A stretch of 64,000 bases of DNA, from positions 1 to 64,000 of the forward strand of contig JBNGIQ010007638.1 of NCBI GenBank assembly GCA_049999765.1, in the 5' to 3' direction. The notes beneath the pieces were generated by a model that saw nothing but the letters and a program-made list of their open reading frames with translations, ran no database searches and was not told the origin of the DNA. Of the stretch, positions 21,093 through 31,325 are shown in pieces. This stretch comes from Phaeoceros laevis. Lineage: Eukaryota > Anthocerotophyta > Anthocerotopsida > Notothyladales. The translations under genes and the position numbers were made by a program. How positions within the stretch are numbered: position 1 is the first letter of the stretch; each line of letters begins with the position of its first letter.

Positions 21093-21403
21093 TGTTACAG
21101 AATCCTAGCGCGGCTCACTTTACTTATTATATAGTAACACACAGGCACAAGAAAAGGAGACCGCCGAGCTATCCACTGCTGCAGCACGATCCAATGTCCA
21201 GCAAGAGCCCGCCGCTGGCCCCTAGCTAAGCGGCATGCTACCATTATTAACGGCACGCCTTGCAAACGAAACGAAAGGGTGCCTGGTGACGCCTGGCTCA
21301 TCAGAGCAGCGACACCTGTCGGCACGTAACTAACAACTACCCTAACTAGAATACGGTAACTAGAGGACGGTAACTAGAGGAGGGTAACCAGGATGCCATA
21401 ACA
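21093..21403 (-). repeat. 5' LTR of Ty3 element B
   Basis: This is a 311-base LTR on the minus strand running TGTTATGG...CTGTAACA, with TG/CA ends and a short inverted terminal match (TGTTA/TAACA). It is followed directly by a tRNA-iMet-type primer binding site. The first 80-110 bases match 38585-38665 on the plus strand (shared GGTTACCCTCC, TAGTTACGTGCCGACA, GTGTCGCTGCT), which identifies the other half-element. Confidence 0.75.
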
Positions 21404-22518
21404 AGAGCCATGAATGATTGCATAGGATTTTTGTGAATCTTGAAAGACCTAATTTGAATAGAGTAGTATAAAGTAGGAATTTAACATGAACACCCAGGAG
21501 TGTGACCCCAACACCTTAATGTGGTTCACTAAGGAGAGCTAACTATCCTTTAGACTGCGGTCTAACCTTTATCCAGGACTATGCAAGCTTGTGTGATACA
21601 TACACCACCCGAGGCATAACTTTATGGCTTCGCTCTAAAGCTTAACTTCATGGCCTTGGACCATAGTGAGTCTAGTCTAGAGCTAACTATCCTCTAGATC
21701 GCGGTCTAACCTTCATGCAGAACTGTGCTAGCTTGTGTGACACAGCCATCGGGCTTAACTTTATGGCTGAACTTTATAGCTTAACTTCATGGCCTTGGAC
21801 CGTGGTGAGGCTAGCATGTGTACTTGGAGTCACACAAAAAGAACCTTGGATGAAGGATAAAATGTTGTAAGTTTTTCTTTTGGTGACTTCCGGTGTATTT
21901 TCATAAATATATAAGGACAATGTTGTAAACTTACAGGCTGTACAGATTTTTGCGTTACATCCCCAGTGCTGAAAGACATGAATGGATCGAACGACATAAT
22001 TTATAACTAGGGTCATGTGTTACAACTTATCATGCTCCCCGGTATTCTTACACCACATGATCTGTTTCATCGAAGAACTTATGTCCAAAACCCTAGAAAG
22101 CTGAGAGCTGGAGGATTTGATGAAGTAATCGAACGACATAATTTATAACCACGGTCATGTGTTACAACTCATCATGCTCATGTGTTACAACTCATCATGC
22201 TCTCCGGTATTCTTTGCACCACATGATCTGTTTCATGGAAGAACTTATTTCGAAGACCCTGGAAAGCTGAGAGCTGGAATATTTGATGAAGTGATCGAAC
22301 GAAATAATTTATAACTATGGTCATGTGTTACAATTTATCATGCTCCCCGGTATTCTTTACACCACATGATCTATTTCATGGAAGAACTTATATCCAAGAC
22401 CCTAGAAAGCTGAGAGCTAGAGGATTTGATAAAGTGATCAAGTAGATCTGACAGTGTCGACAGTGGCAAAATCTTGTTTTAGATTGAAAGAGTAAGGAGG
22501 CTAGAACCTAAGAAAGCA
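21404..22518. repeat. Repeat-rich non-coding stretch with two tandem arrays
   Basis: There is no gene. 21420-21560 is present in inverted orientation at 37340-37560 (shared AATCTTGAAAGAC and GTGACCCCA...CACCTTAATG). A roughly 145-base unit around GCGGTCTAACCTT and CTTCATGGCCTTGGACC is duplicated at about 21535-21810. A second array of three units starts at 21987, 22129 and 22295 (142, 166 and about 140 bases), each beginning TCGAACGA and ending near GAGAGCTGGA. The middle unit carries an extra internal 24-base duplication of CATGTGTTACAACTCATCATGCT-like sequence. Confidence 0.75.
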
Positions 22519-22770
22519 TGACTCAAATTGGAAATGTCTGCAAAGCAGTTTGTGGTCGAAAAAACTGGCCAAGCATACCACCGTAGAGGCTTGCCAGCTT
22601 CGGCAATGAATAATTATTTTCTAGAAAGTGCTGAATTCACATATTGTATTTTTTTAATTTTTAATAATTATTTCGCCGTACTTTATCCTAAAGTATACGT
22701 TAAAAATCGATTGCCAAAATATTAAATATTTAATTCAGTACTTGAGCAACTTCATTTCTCAAAGCTAGTA
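22519..22770 (+). repeat. Target repeat, copy 1 (left of Ty3 element A)
   Basis: This AT-rich repeat continues on the far side of element A at 35224. It is also present as a copy without the element at 36500-36692 onward. Element A inserted between its AGCTAGTA and ATTGCAGC strings. The shared landmarks are CTAGAACCTA, GAGGCTTGCCAGCTTC, TAATTATTTTCTAGAAAGTG and ACTTCATTTCTCAAAGC. Confidence 0.85.
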
Positions 22771-23378
22771 TGTGGCGTGCTCTCAAAAGATTGTGCTAAC
22801 TACCATTCCCTTAGAAAACACACCAGTTCTGTTAGCCATCCAGCTAGCTGACCTCAAAGAGCAGCAGAAGCATAGCCCGTACTATGCTCTGCTGCTGTGA
22901 GAGGCTTCTGGAGGCCCGAATGAGGCCGGAAGGCCTCCAACACCTCTAAAACGCCCAGGCCATGGACTCGCGAGAGCCCATGCACCCAATTAACGCCTCC
23001 GGCTCGCCCGGTTCACCTTCCGCATGCCAGCGCCTTCATGCGTGCTGTGCATGCCCCGACCGTGCGTCCGCGCAGCGTCTCCACAAAAGACTTCCAAAAA
23101 CAGACCCTTCGCATTCCACATTCAGCGTTCATAACCCGGGGTTGCCGAGCCACCCAGCTAGGCATGGTGGGCAGCCCCAGACCCTAACATAATCCAGCCG
23201 CCAAATCCCGGCGCCCAATGAGGAAGAATCCCTAATCCTATCGGGACGGGGTTACCCAAGCATCACGCTCGGGTAGCCCCGCTGCCACCTCATCACCGCC
23301 TTAACATAACGGCACTTCAAAAAGGTTTTTCCTACCTAGACCAACAGCTTTAACATGCCTACTTGTTAACACGCCACA
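22771..23378 (-). repeat. 3' LTR of Ty3 element A
   Basis: This 608-base LTR is about 95 percent alike by eye to 34638-35223. Its outer end has the complete terminal sequence AGCACGCCACA, giving a 9-base perfect terminal inverted repeat with its TGTGGCGTG start. It has an extra 9-base string (GTTAGCACA-like, minus strand) that the 5' LTR lacks. Confidence 0.85.
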
Positions 23379-23389
23379 ATTGTGGCGTG
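23370..23389. repeat. 20-bp perfect palindrome at the inner edge of the 3' LTR
   Basis: The sequence is CACGCCACAATTGTGGCGTG. The left half is the LTR terminus and the right half is a second, inverted copy lying in the internal region, next to a purine-rich run (GGGAAGGG on minus, 23393-23400) that may be the polypurine tract. Confidence 0.85.
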
Positions 23390-23734
23390 CTGCCCTTCCC
23401 AGGGACAGCACCCGCTGGCCCTACCAGATCATCCGCGTTTCAAAAACACAAAATTCAGACATCGCTCCTGGAAACAGCCGCCCCCACACCACTGGATAGC
23501 CCTGGAGGCAGGCATCGCCAAAACACTGCACCCTCCAGCCGGCTGCCGGCTCCACCAAGACCAACACACCTTGAGTCACACAAAAAAAGAAATGGCAGCC
23601 TTGTCCCTCCTGGACGGGCCCAAAATTGCCTGCATTGTCCTCCAATCTCAGCCCCGTCTTGCTGCCAGTCACACCAAATAAACTTCTCCTGCTGGACCAG
23701 AGCCCAGCCTCACGAGCGCATCCAAACTAAAGTT

Positions 23735-23938
23735 TCATTCAGGCCCAGGGGCCAAATATATGATCATGGAACATTCACGGCCATAGAGCAAACAGCTGCA
23801 GCGTGGATTCCCACGCGCAGCCAAGTGTTCGATGGCGTACTCCACCGCATCATCTAATTCCTCTAGACTTGGGGCCGACACCTTCTTCACCAGCCTGTGG
23901 TGCATGCACACCAGTAGGGCCCTGCGCTTCCTTGGCAT
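23735..23938 (-). CDS. Small 3' ORF of Ty3 element A (unknown)
   Basis: A 67-residue ORF lies in element sense between integrase and the 3' LTR, from the ATG at 23938. It contains ALLVCMHHRLVKKVSAPS, then LEELDDAVEYAIEHLA and a CSCLL segment. The open frame extends further upstream without an ATG, so it could be longer or spliced. It resembles the small leader ORF at 33858-34043 in residue pattern: Cys-x3-His or Cys-x2-His, (S/T)(A/T)P(S/T), acidic helix, C-x-C-(L/V)-L. I do not know its function. Confidence 0.4.
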   Translation of the reverse strand: MPRKRRALLVCMHHRLVKKVSAPSLEELDDAVEYAIEHLAARGNPRCSCLLYGRECSMIIYLAPGPE

Positions 23939-24187
23939 CCTGGCCACCAACCGTCTTCGCTCACAAAAAATCGTTAGAAAAACCCCGGAATCGCCCGCGC
24001 AGCCCTCAACAACCACAGTAGAAACTTCCGAGACCTCCAGCCGATTCCAACAACACAAATAACACAACAAAAAAACAGGGAGAAAGGAGTCAAACCCAAC
24101 AACATTGGTCTGACCCGTCAGCCCGTCAGACAGCAACCTCCAGCTACCAACTGACGCCCCATTGATTCCGAATGTCCTTCAGTCACA

Positions 24188-25146
24188 TCACTTCCACAAC
24201 TCAGCTGCGTCAGTGCCCTTTGCCGCTCTGGCCGCTTCCTGCTGAGCCTCCGGCAGCGCGGACAGTGGAATGATCATCTTCACTGCCCGTTGTCGTAGGC
24301 CTCTGCCTGGAATGGCCAGCATGGCCGTCTTCTCGGTAGGGTCTTTGAACCGCACCAACTCATAAGGCCCTTGGAACTCCGCCGCTAACTTGTTCTTTCT
24401 GCTAGCGGGCGTACGCACAAAAACCATGTCCCCGGCCTTGAATTCATACGCGACGCCTCCTCATGTCATCTATCATAGTCCCGTCGGTTTTTCTCCTGCA
24501 TTTTTCTCATGGCCTCTCGGGCCTCTGCATGCCATTGGTCCATGTTTCGCCCCAGCTGCGCCATATACAGGGCCAAATGCTCCGCGTTTAGATCTGGCAA
24601 TGTGATTACCACCCCTTCCGGGTAGTCCCATGGCAAAGGCATATCAGAACCTCTGAGCAACTTGTGAGGGCTCACCCCGGTTGAAGCATGTGGGAATCCC
24701 CGGTATGACATGATGAAGTCCCCGAGCCCCTGCTCCCACGATGCAAGATCAGCTCTGTCCATGGAGCTCTTCAGAGCTGCCACCAATGTGCGATTAAATC
24801 GCTCGACCAGTCCATTTGCTTGAGGGTTGTATGGACTGGTCACCCTATGTTTCACATAGCATAACCTCAACACTTCCTCCAACTGCCCCTTAAACTCCGT
24901 TCCTTGATCTGTAAGCACAATTTTCGGACACCCCACCCTCTGCAAGATCTCTTCTCTGAAAAACCGAGCTACAGTAGAGGATTTCTTGTCGAGCAAGGCC
25001 CGAATCTCTGCCCATTTCGAAAACCAGTCCTGTGCCACTACCACATATCGGTTTCCCCCTCTTGATCTCACAAAAGTAATCAAATCCATACAGACTACCA
25101 TCCATGGTCCAGCTGGGATCTCCGTAAGACACAGCTCACTAGGCAC
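24188..25146 (-). pseudogene. Integrase core and C-terminal module, Ty3 element A
   Basis: The core domain spans about 25146-24466: the first Asp is in CMDLI, the second in VLTDQGTEF and the catalytic Glu in NGLVERFNR, giving the DDE pattern. The C-terminal part at about 24427-24188 has the GPY/F-type module (FQGPYELVRF) and ends without a chromodomain. The frame is broken between the two segments near 24460. Integrase inserts the cDNA copy into host DNA. The frame break makes a functional product unlikely. Confidence 0.85.
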
Positions 25147-26109
25147 CTATAGCAGGATTTTCCGCTGTTGACAAGCCTGACAATTGCCCACAACTTCCTT
25201 CACTATTGCGGTCATGCCTGGCCACCAGAATTGCGTATTCAATGCCATCAGCAGCTTATTTATGCCTGTATGGCCCCAGCTGTGGGCTTCTTCCACCAAA
25301 ACCCGCCTACTTGTTTCTGGTGGCTACACCAGCCACCCCTTGGATCCTTTCCGCTGATGCATCAACAGTCCTCTCTCTGAATCCCACTTGTGCGAAGTGG
25401 CCTCCGCCCTACATCTCAACACAATCTTGGGGAGGATTCCCACTGGGAACCTCCCAATCCTTAAAAAATGCAGCATAATGGGGTCCTGAGCCACATCCCC
25501 ATGCTTCTGCACCTGGCACTGGCAACAGCACCACCATTCATCCTCTGCTAGCCCTCCTGGGCTCAGGTCATTGGCACCCAAACATTTGTCACATACAAAA
25601 ACGGTGCACATGTCACAAAAATGATGGGTCGTTTCACCCAAACACTGCTGGCACTCCTGCATCTGTTGTCTCCAAGCTGTCAATTCCGGTGGATAAGAGA
25701 ACTTGGTCCAGTCCACCTTCCATGGGCTAGTTCCTTCTGCTTTCAGATCTTGTGCTTCCTGACCTTCGTCTTCCTCTTCCCAGTCTTCCTCCCTCACCAG
25801 CATTGGAGCTGGACAGGGAACTTTCAGTCCCTGGGCTGCGAGAATTGCTGCCCTACGTAGCAACGATGGTGAAAGGGACCCCACCTCGTTGAATTGAATA
25901 AACTCAGCCATTTCTGAGTCACTGCCCTCTGATTGCCAACTGGACTGGGCGTCCACCCCCATCATACGGATGACCGAGGACGGTGGTGTGTCCTGCACTC
26001 GTCTTGAAGCAGGTGTGGGCCTAGAAGAGGATGCCGCTGCCCCCTTCAAACCCTCTAGGTATTTTTGCTTCGCTTGCAAAGAAGCATCTGTAACTTTTGG
26101 CCCCAGCAC
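25147..26109 (-). pseudogene. Pol segment with Cys-rich PHD-like finger and integrase zinc-binding domain
   Basis: The segment holds an open frame, 26109-25324, with a cluster of paired cysteines: CQQC, then HHFCDMC, VCDKC and WWCCCQC (about 25500-25660). This resembles a PHD or B-box-like treble zinc finger and is not a standard part of Ty3 pol. It is followed, partly in another frame, by the integrase H2C2 domain (AHSWGHTGINKLL, FWWPGM, NCQACQQRK at about 25160-25290). An in-frame stop follows the H2C2 region near 25150. Confidence 0.65.
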
Positions 26110-26121
26110 ACCACCTTTCTC

Positions 26122-27806
26122 TCACAAAAAGTCCAGATACGCTTGCTTTTGGTGCGCCCGCATTTGCTCCTGCACGTGCTGCTGCTGGGCCTCCTGCATC
26201 ATAGGGGCCTTACCTTTAAATCCTGATTTCAAGAACGGCCCGGAGGCCCGAGGACCAGCCATGCCCTTCCCAGCCTGGTTAGGCTGGGAAGGGCATGGCT
26301 GGTCCTTGGGCATCCGCGAAACCTGATTGCCCACCAAATCAGTCTCCCATGACTCTGGGTCCACCAGAATCCGGATGAATTCCTGCTGCAAATCTAGCTT
26401 AAGACGTGATAAACCAGTTACCTTCTGTTGGTATGCCTCCCAGCGGCTAAATTCTGCTGTTTCTGTGATGGACAAGGCAAACCTGCTAAGTGATTCAGCA
26501 GGCAACAGGCTGTCTCTGCCATAGCATAAATGCTGTAACACCTCCTCTGGGATACGTTCACTGTCCAATCCCTCCAGAGTAGCTGCCAAAGTGACAAAAA
26601 AACTTGCATCATGCTTCTCCAGCCTGGACAGGGCGTCGGCTGTCTTATGATGCACCCCCTTCTGTAGACAATTGTGAAATGGTAACTCATCAGTCTTAGT
26701 GCCCACCTAGCCAGTCTGCCTTGGACATCTCAATCATTCATCAACCATTTGAGTGCGATATGATCAGTCTCGATGGTGAACGTCACTCCATAGAGATAAG
26801 GCATGAAAAATTTGACTCCAAACACTACTGCAAGACATTCACCTTCAGTAGCTGAGTAATTCCTCTCGGCTTCACTGAGCTTTTTGGAGGTAAAAATATA
26901 AATAAGTTGAAGGTTATTTATTTAAAGTAGCCTGCATTTAATTAATAATAGTTATATATCGAAACTTTAGATACATAAGGGTGCATAATGAATGGTNNNN
27001 NNNNNNNNNNNNNNNNNNNNNNNNNNNNNNNNNNNNNNNNNNNNNNNNNNNNNNNNNNNNNNNNNNNNNNNNNNNNNNNNNNNNNNNNNNNNNNNNAGTT
27101 ATATATCGAAACTTTAGATACATAAGGGTGCATAATGAATGGTCGTGACCTAACTAACTCAACCGCCACTTTCACGGGACACCATGAACCGGTGTCCCCA
27201 CGCCTTCAAGAAGGCCACACGACCTTCCAAAATTTACTTCTTGCTTTCCTACACATTTGCTTCTAGCACGATCCTCTACTTTTATCTTCAGGAGGCGTAC
27301 CCCAATACCCCCTCCCCTACAATCTCTCCAGTGGATGAAAATGTGCGCTGGGTGAGGACAGCCCCCACCGCCCGAGGGCTCCAGTCAGTAGAGAGAAAGA
27401 ATGGTTTTGCAAAATCAACTCTTGTAAGCAAGGGTGCCCTAGTCAGCACTTGCTTAAGGAGTTCCCATGCTCTATTTGCTTCAGGTGTCCACTGCCATAC
27501 CTGGCCTTTGCGCAGCAGATCCGAAAGAATAGCAGCTTCTGCAGCAAACATAGGCATGAAGCGCCTATATTGGACGTAGATGCCCAAAGCACTTTTAATG
27601 TCAGCCGGGCCTCTGGGTACCTCTAAATTGACAATGCCCTCTACCTTGTGTGGATCTGGCAAGATCCCCTGCGCTGTGACCTGGAACCCCAAATACAGCA
27701 TCTCTTGCATCATGAATTTACACTTCGGTTCTTTGGCCACAGCAAACACCGACTCCAGCAACTCCAGGGCCCTGTCTAACACATCCAGACACCTGGGAAC
27801 ATCCAC
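26122..27806 (-). pseudogene. RT thumb, RNase H and linker of Ty3 element A, broken
   Basis: 27806-27288 encodes the RT connection and the beginning of RNase H (MLYLGFQVTAQG, IYVQYRRFMPMF, FFLSTDWSPRAVGAVL). An AT-rich insertion with the 100-N gap separates it from the rest of RNase H at 26720-26880 (ERNYSATEGECLAVVFGV, FTIETDHIALKWL). Frame changes follow, then HHKTADALSRLEK at about 26640 and a linker to 26122. The insertion inactivates the enzyme. Confidence 0.8.
26997..27096. other. Assembly gap, 100 N, flanked by identical sequence
   Basis: The 47-base string AGTTATATATCGAAACTTTA...ATGAATGGT lies directly on both sides of the gap (26949-26996 and 27097-27143). This is either a true tandem duplication or, more likely, the two contig ends failed to merge and the gap is an artefact. 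Confidence 0.85.
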
Positions 27807-27826
27807 ATGATGAACAATTATATCGT

Positions 27827-28469
27827 CTAAGTAGGGACTAGCCCTGGATACAAAGGCTTTAAAAGCTGTGAGATAAATTGTTGAAAGGTAGAGGGAGCGT
27901 TAGCAAGGCCGAAGGGCATGCGAACGAATTCCCAATGCCCACTCCTAGTGGAGAAGGCAGTCTTCTCCCGTGAAGACGCTTCTAGAGGTATCTGCCAGTA
28001 AGCACACCTCAAATCGGATGAGACAAAATACCTTGGATTCGCCTAACAGATCGAGCATCTCATCCACAGTTGGCATAGGGAAACTGTCCCGTTTTGTCAC
28101 TTTGTTCAACTCCCTGTAGTCGACGCAGAAACGCCAACTGTTATCTGGTTTTGGAGTAATCACAACAGAGGCACTCCAAGGTGAGATTGAAGGAACAATA
28201 ATGCCTAAAGCCAACATTTTCTGCACCTCCTGCTCGATTATCTCCAACTCCACCTGGCTGTACCTGTACATAGGAATATTAATAGGTCTGTGTCCTCCTG
28301 TATCAATGTAATGCTCACAGATGTTAGTGCAGGGGAGCCGTATTGGATCAACATCAAACACCGACTTGTGTTTCAGCAAAACCTGCACTACAGCTTCCTT
28401 CTCACTGACTGTCAATTGCTGTCCAAATGTCATATTCAGAGGAAACGGTGCTGATCCTACCCCAGCCAT
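27827..28469 (-). pseudogene. Reverse transcriptase N-terminal half, Ty3 element A, frameshifted
   Basis: This is RT sequence on the minus strand with VDYRELNKVTKRDSFPMP, CAYWQIPLEASSREKTAF and FGLANAPSTFQ. The YLDDIIVHH catalytic motif is at about 27810-27840 but in another frame. One frame change falls near 28015 (after GESKVF) and another just before YLDD. RT would copy the element RNA to cDNA; these breaks disable it. Confidence 0.85.
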
Positions 28470-29440
28470 TCGTACCTCTCCCTCTGAGCCTGATGTCCAA
28501 TCCTGGTCTGCCCCAATGGATTATGGGGATTGTGGTTGATGTCCTGGCTGGGACTGTCCTGCCCACGTTGTAGCATTATCCTACAACTGGCCACACATCC
28601 AAACCAATGGAGGGTGCCATGCTTCTTCTGAGATTGTTCTGACACCCACCCCCCTGGGTCTGGGTCGCCCTCGTCGTCCGAATCATCAAACAAGCTGGAC
28701 AGAGTGTCTTCCCACACCTCGTCATCATGCACACGAGTTTTAAGCAAATCCTCCAATGAGCGCACAACCCGTTCCATCAACCCGTCGGTATGAGTTTCTA
28801 CTCGCGGCCTCCGTGGGGAGCTCTGTCCTGAGTCCACACCCTCCTCCCTAGGGCTGCTGGCTCCGCTCCACTGCCAAGGACTCCACTGGCCCGGGCTGCT
28901 TGCTCCCGACGGCATCCACCAGGCCGGGTCAGGGTGCTGTAAAAAGTACTGCACAGCACCATTTCGGGAAAAAAAATCAGAGTCTTGGGTGTACGAAATT
29001 CTGCCCTTCCACGCCTTAGGGTCAAACACTAATCGTTCCTCACTCCTGCTCATCCACGGGGCCCGCTGTGGGTAATGCACCAGAAAAGGATCTACCATGG
29101 CCAGCCATTCAGCCACATTCTCTGAATCAGATCCCCTTGTTCGGTCTCTGGCTCCCCCCCCCCCCCGTTTTGGTTCCTCCAGGAGTGTCTCTGGTCTCGA
29201 AATACGCCCGTGTTCAGGCTCCTCCCTCCAGTGCCTGATTGCTACCTCGTCCAGACTATGTAAAAACGTGGATATGACAACATCATCCATTTCGAACTCA
29301 GAATCATATTCAAAATGGATCTCCTCCAAGCTCAAAATGCACAACGTGTCCTCCCCTTCAAGCTCCCCTGTGGTGTCAATGCTGCCCACTGCTCCCTCCA
29401 GCTCTGGAAGGGAATACTCGGATGTGCCCTGGCTGGCCAC
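28457..29440 (-). CDS. Acidic spacer ORF between protease and RT, Ty3 element A
   Basis: An open frame of up to 327 residues precedes RT. It is rich in Glu, Asp, Ser and Gly (LEEIHFEYDSEFEMDD, DDSDDEGDPDPGGW) and lies where Ty3 elements usually have a short linker. A poly-C run at about 29154-29166 gives a Gly stretch on this strand. I recognise no domain. It may be part of a long Gag-Pol or a separate protein. Confidence 0.45.
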   Translation of the reverse strand: MASQGTSEYSLPELEGAVGSIDTTGELEGEDTLCILSLEEIHFEYDSEFEMDDVVISTFLHSLDEVAIRHWREEPEHGRISRPETLLEEPKRGGGGARDRTRGSDSENVAEWLAMVDPFLVHYPQRAPWMSRSEERLVFDPKAWKGRISYTQDSDFFSRNGAVQYFLQHPDPAWWMPSGASSPGQWSPWQWSGASSPREEGVDSGQSSPRRPRVETHTDGLMERVVRSLEDLLKTRVHDDEVWEDTLSSLFDDSDDEGDPDPGGWVSEQSQKKHGTLHWFGCVASCRIMLQRGQDSPSQDINHNPHNPLGQTRIGHQAQRERYEWLG

Positions 29441-29670
29441 ATCAGAAATTTCCTAAGAGAGCGCCTCAAGGTTCCCCAACTGAGGAAAAATCTCCTCCCT
29501 GTGCAACCCACCTGTGAGAAATGGAGTGGGACATATGTCCCCCTGGAGATATCCTGGCTGGCGATGCAACGTGGACCATCCGAAAGGCCACATCTCCTGG
29601 GAAATCCCCTCACTATCTGAATCGGAACGAACCTCATCCAGAGTAGCAGTAGCTAGAATCCCTGGTGGTG

Positions 29671-30260
29671 CTATTGTGTGTCCTCTGGCCATGGTAAGCT
29701 GGATGAGGACGGTGCAGCCACCAGGCCTTCCTGGATGTATGCCTCAAGATTCGCAGCTGAAGGAAAACCCACCCATTCCGAGGTTTCTACCAGCTCACAC
29801 CTTCGAAACAAATGCATAGGAGGCTTAGCTTCGGCCTTCCGAATGTCGAGAGGAACCTTCTTACATGCTATATAGTCGTCCCCCACTTTAGGCAACCGCT
29901 TGGCAATGCACATGGACTGGTCATTAAAATCGAGGGCCACTTTCCTGGGCATGAGGACGTCCATTCCTAGCAGCATCTCGTAGCCTCCTTGCGGTGCTAT
30001 ATAAAAATTCACTAAGCACACCACACCCCCAACATCGACTGGTAGCTGCGGTAATTCACCTTGGGAATGCACGGAATGGAAGGATGCCGACGTGAAACAC
30101 TTGTTTGTAGGCTAGACTGCATCCCCTAGATTAAGGCGAATGACAGAGGCCACCGTCAGCACAGAGATTTTCGCCCCTGTATCCACCAAGCAGTCAATGT
30201 TGTGTCCCATAATCGAGCCCTTCACATAGACCGTATAATATGGTGAATACTGAATCCCAG
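29671..30260 (-). pseudogene. Aspartic protease of Ty3 element A
   Basis: The active-site motif CLVDTGAKISVL lies at about 30160-30200, at the end of the gag frame. After a stop at 30112 the frame resumes, with VDVGGVVCLVNFYIAP and the second structural motif MLLGMDVL at about 29950-29980. A pepsin-like retroelement protease of this kind processes Gag-Pol. The stop after NLGDAV splits the domain. Confidence 0.75.
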
Positions 30261-31215
30261 GCAGAGGCTTGGCCTTTGGATCATATGCCGAGGATAGTGC
30301 ACTGCCACTAAAGACTGAATCCAGGGCCTTCCGGCCAGCATGTGTAGTGGCCACTTCGGATAAAAATTCCTGCAGCTTTGCAGCCTCCAAGGCCGGCGAA
30401 TGGGATGGAGCTGAGGTTCGTGTAACCCACCCATCCTTCACCTGGACCCAAGTATGTCGGGGATCAAAAGAATGATCCCCTCCATTGTCCTGACTGCGAC
30501 AGATGGATCCTCCCGCCCCCTGAGAATGCGCAGACTCCCCACAGCACAAAGTTAGTGCGGAAACTCTTCCCACCAACACATCGTCGTCTGCACTTGTGTC
30601 CAAGCCAACATCTGCCAGCACATTATGTAAAAGGAACGTGCCTTCCTCCATATCCTCATCCACATAAAATTGACTAAGATCGTCATCAGTGTACTGGATT
30701 GCTCGACCTGCCCCAACTGGCGGAAATGGCCCTGGTTTCGGGCAATCCCGCGCAAAGTGCCCCAGCTCACTGCATTTCCTACAACGGATTTCGGATAATG
30801 GCCGTCTTGGTGGGGGAGTAGCTGGCAATGTAGACTTCGCCACCACCTGCCCCAAACCGGTAACCCGCTTATGCAGCTCCTCCAGCTGCTTAGCAATTTG
30901 CTGATTTGAAGGATAGGCCGCCTCCCCTGCCTTGTCCTTCCCCGAGGCCTCCTTAGCCCCTTTGTCGCCTCCCGACGCCTCTGGTTTCACAGCCTCCTTG
31001 GCACTAGACGTGGAGGTGAAAGCCTTCTTCTCCGCCAAGTCATTTAATTCAAGCTCAGCAGCCCATTCGACTGCCTGGTCGAAGGAATTCGGCCGAGGAG
31101 CAAAGAGTAATGAGGAGCTCAGGCGCTTCTGTACCAAACGATTTGCCAGTCCTTTGATTAGCTGTCGGATCACCTCCTTGCCACATCCAAACCCAGCTGA
31201 GTGGCCGCATGCCAC
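30112..31215 (-). CDS. Gag C-terminal part with CCHC zinc knuckle, Ty3 element A
   Basis: A 367-residue open frame contains the retrotransposon Gag helix region (VIRQLIKGLANRLV, FDQAVEWAAELELND), a Lys/Glu/Ala linker and one CCHC knuckle CRKCSELGHFARDC (C-x2-C-x4-H-x4-C) at about 30740-30790. An acidic stretch and then the DTGA protease motif follow. Gag packages element RNA; the knuckle binds nucleic acid. Upstream Gag sequence (31326-31775: LSSAIRMNKWDFAQAYDWI, ELPASRWF) is in another frame, so the gene is broken near 31300. Confidence 0.8.
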   Translation of the reverse strand: MACGHSAGFGCGKEVIRQLIKGLANRLVQKRLSSSLLFAPRPNSFDQAVEWAAELELNDLAEKKAFTSTSSAKEAVKPEASGGDKGAKEASGKDKAGEAAYPSNQQIAKQLEELHKRVTGLGQVVAKSTLPATPPPRRPLSEIRCRKCSELGHFARDCPKPGPFPPVGAGRAIQYTDDDLSQFYVDEDMEEGTFLLHNVLADVGLDTSADDDVLVGRVSALTLCCGESAHSQGAGGSICRSQDNGGDHSFDPRHTWVQVKDGWVTRTSAPSHSPALEAAKLQEFLSEVATTHAGRKALDSVFSGSALSSAYDPKAKPLPGIQYSPYYTVYVKGSIMGHNIDCLVDTGAKISVLTVASVIRLNLGDAV

Positions 31216-31325
31216 ACGGCATCACTGTACGAGTAAACAGTTTCATGCTGACATTGAACCCTGCTTTCAAACATCTGCCGTAGCTGAAACACATCTTTGA
31301 CTATGAACCGGTTTTCAAATTCGGT

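Noticed and set aside
23363-23857. Plus-strand open frame of 164 residues over the 3' end of element A
   Set aside because: It is antisense to the element, begins inside the LTR and is Pro/His/Ser-rich from base composition.
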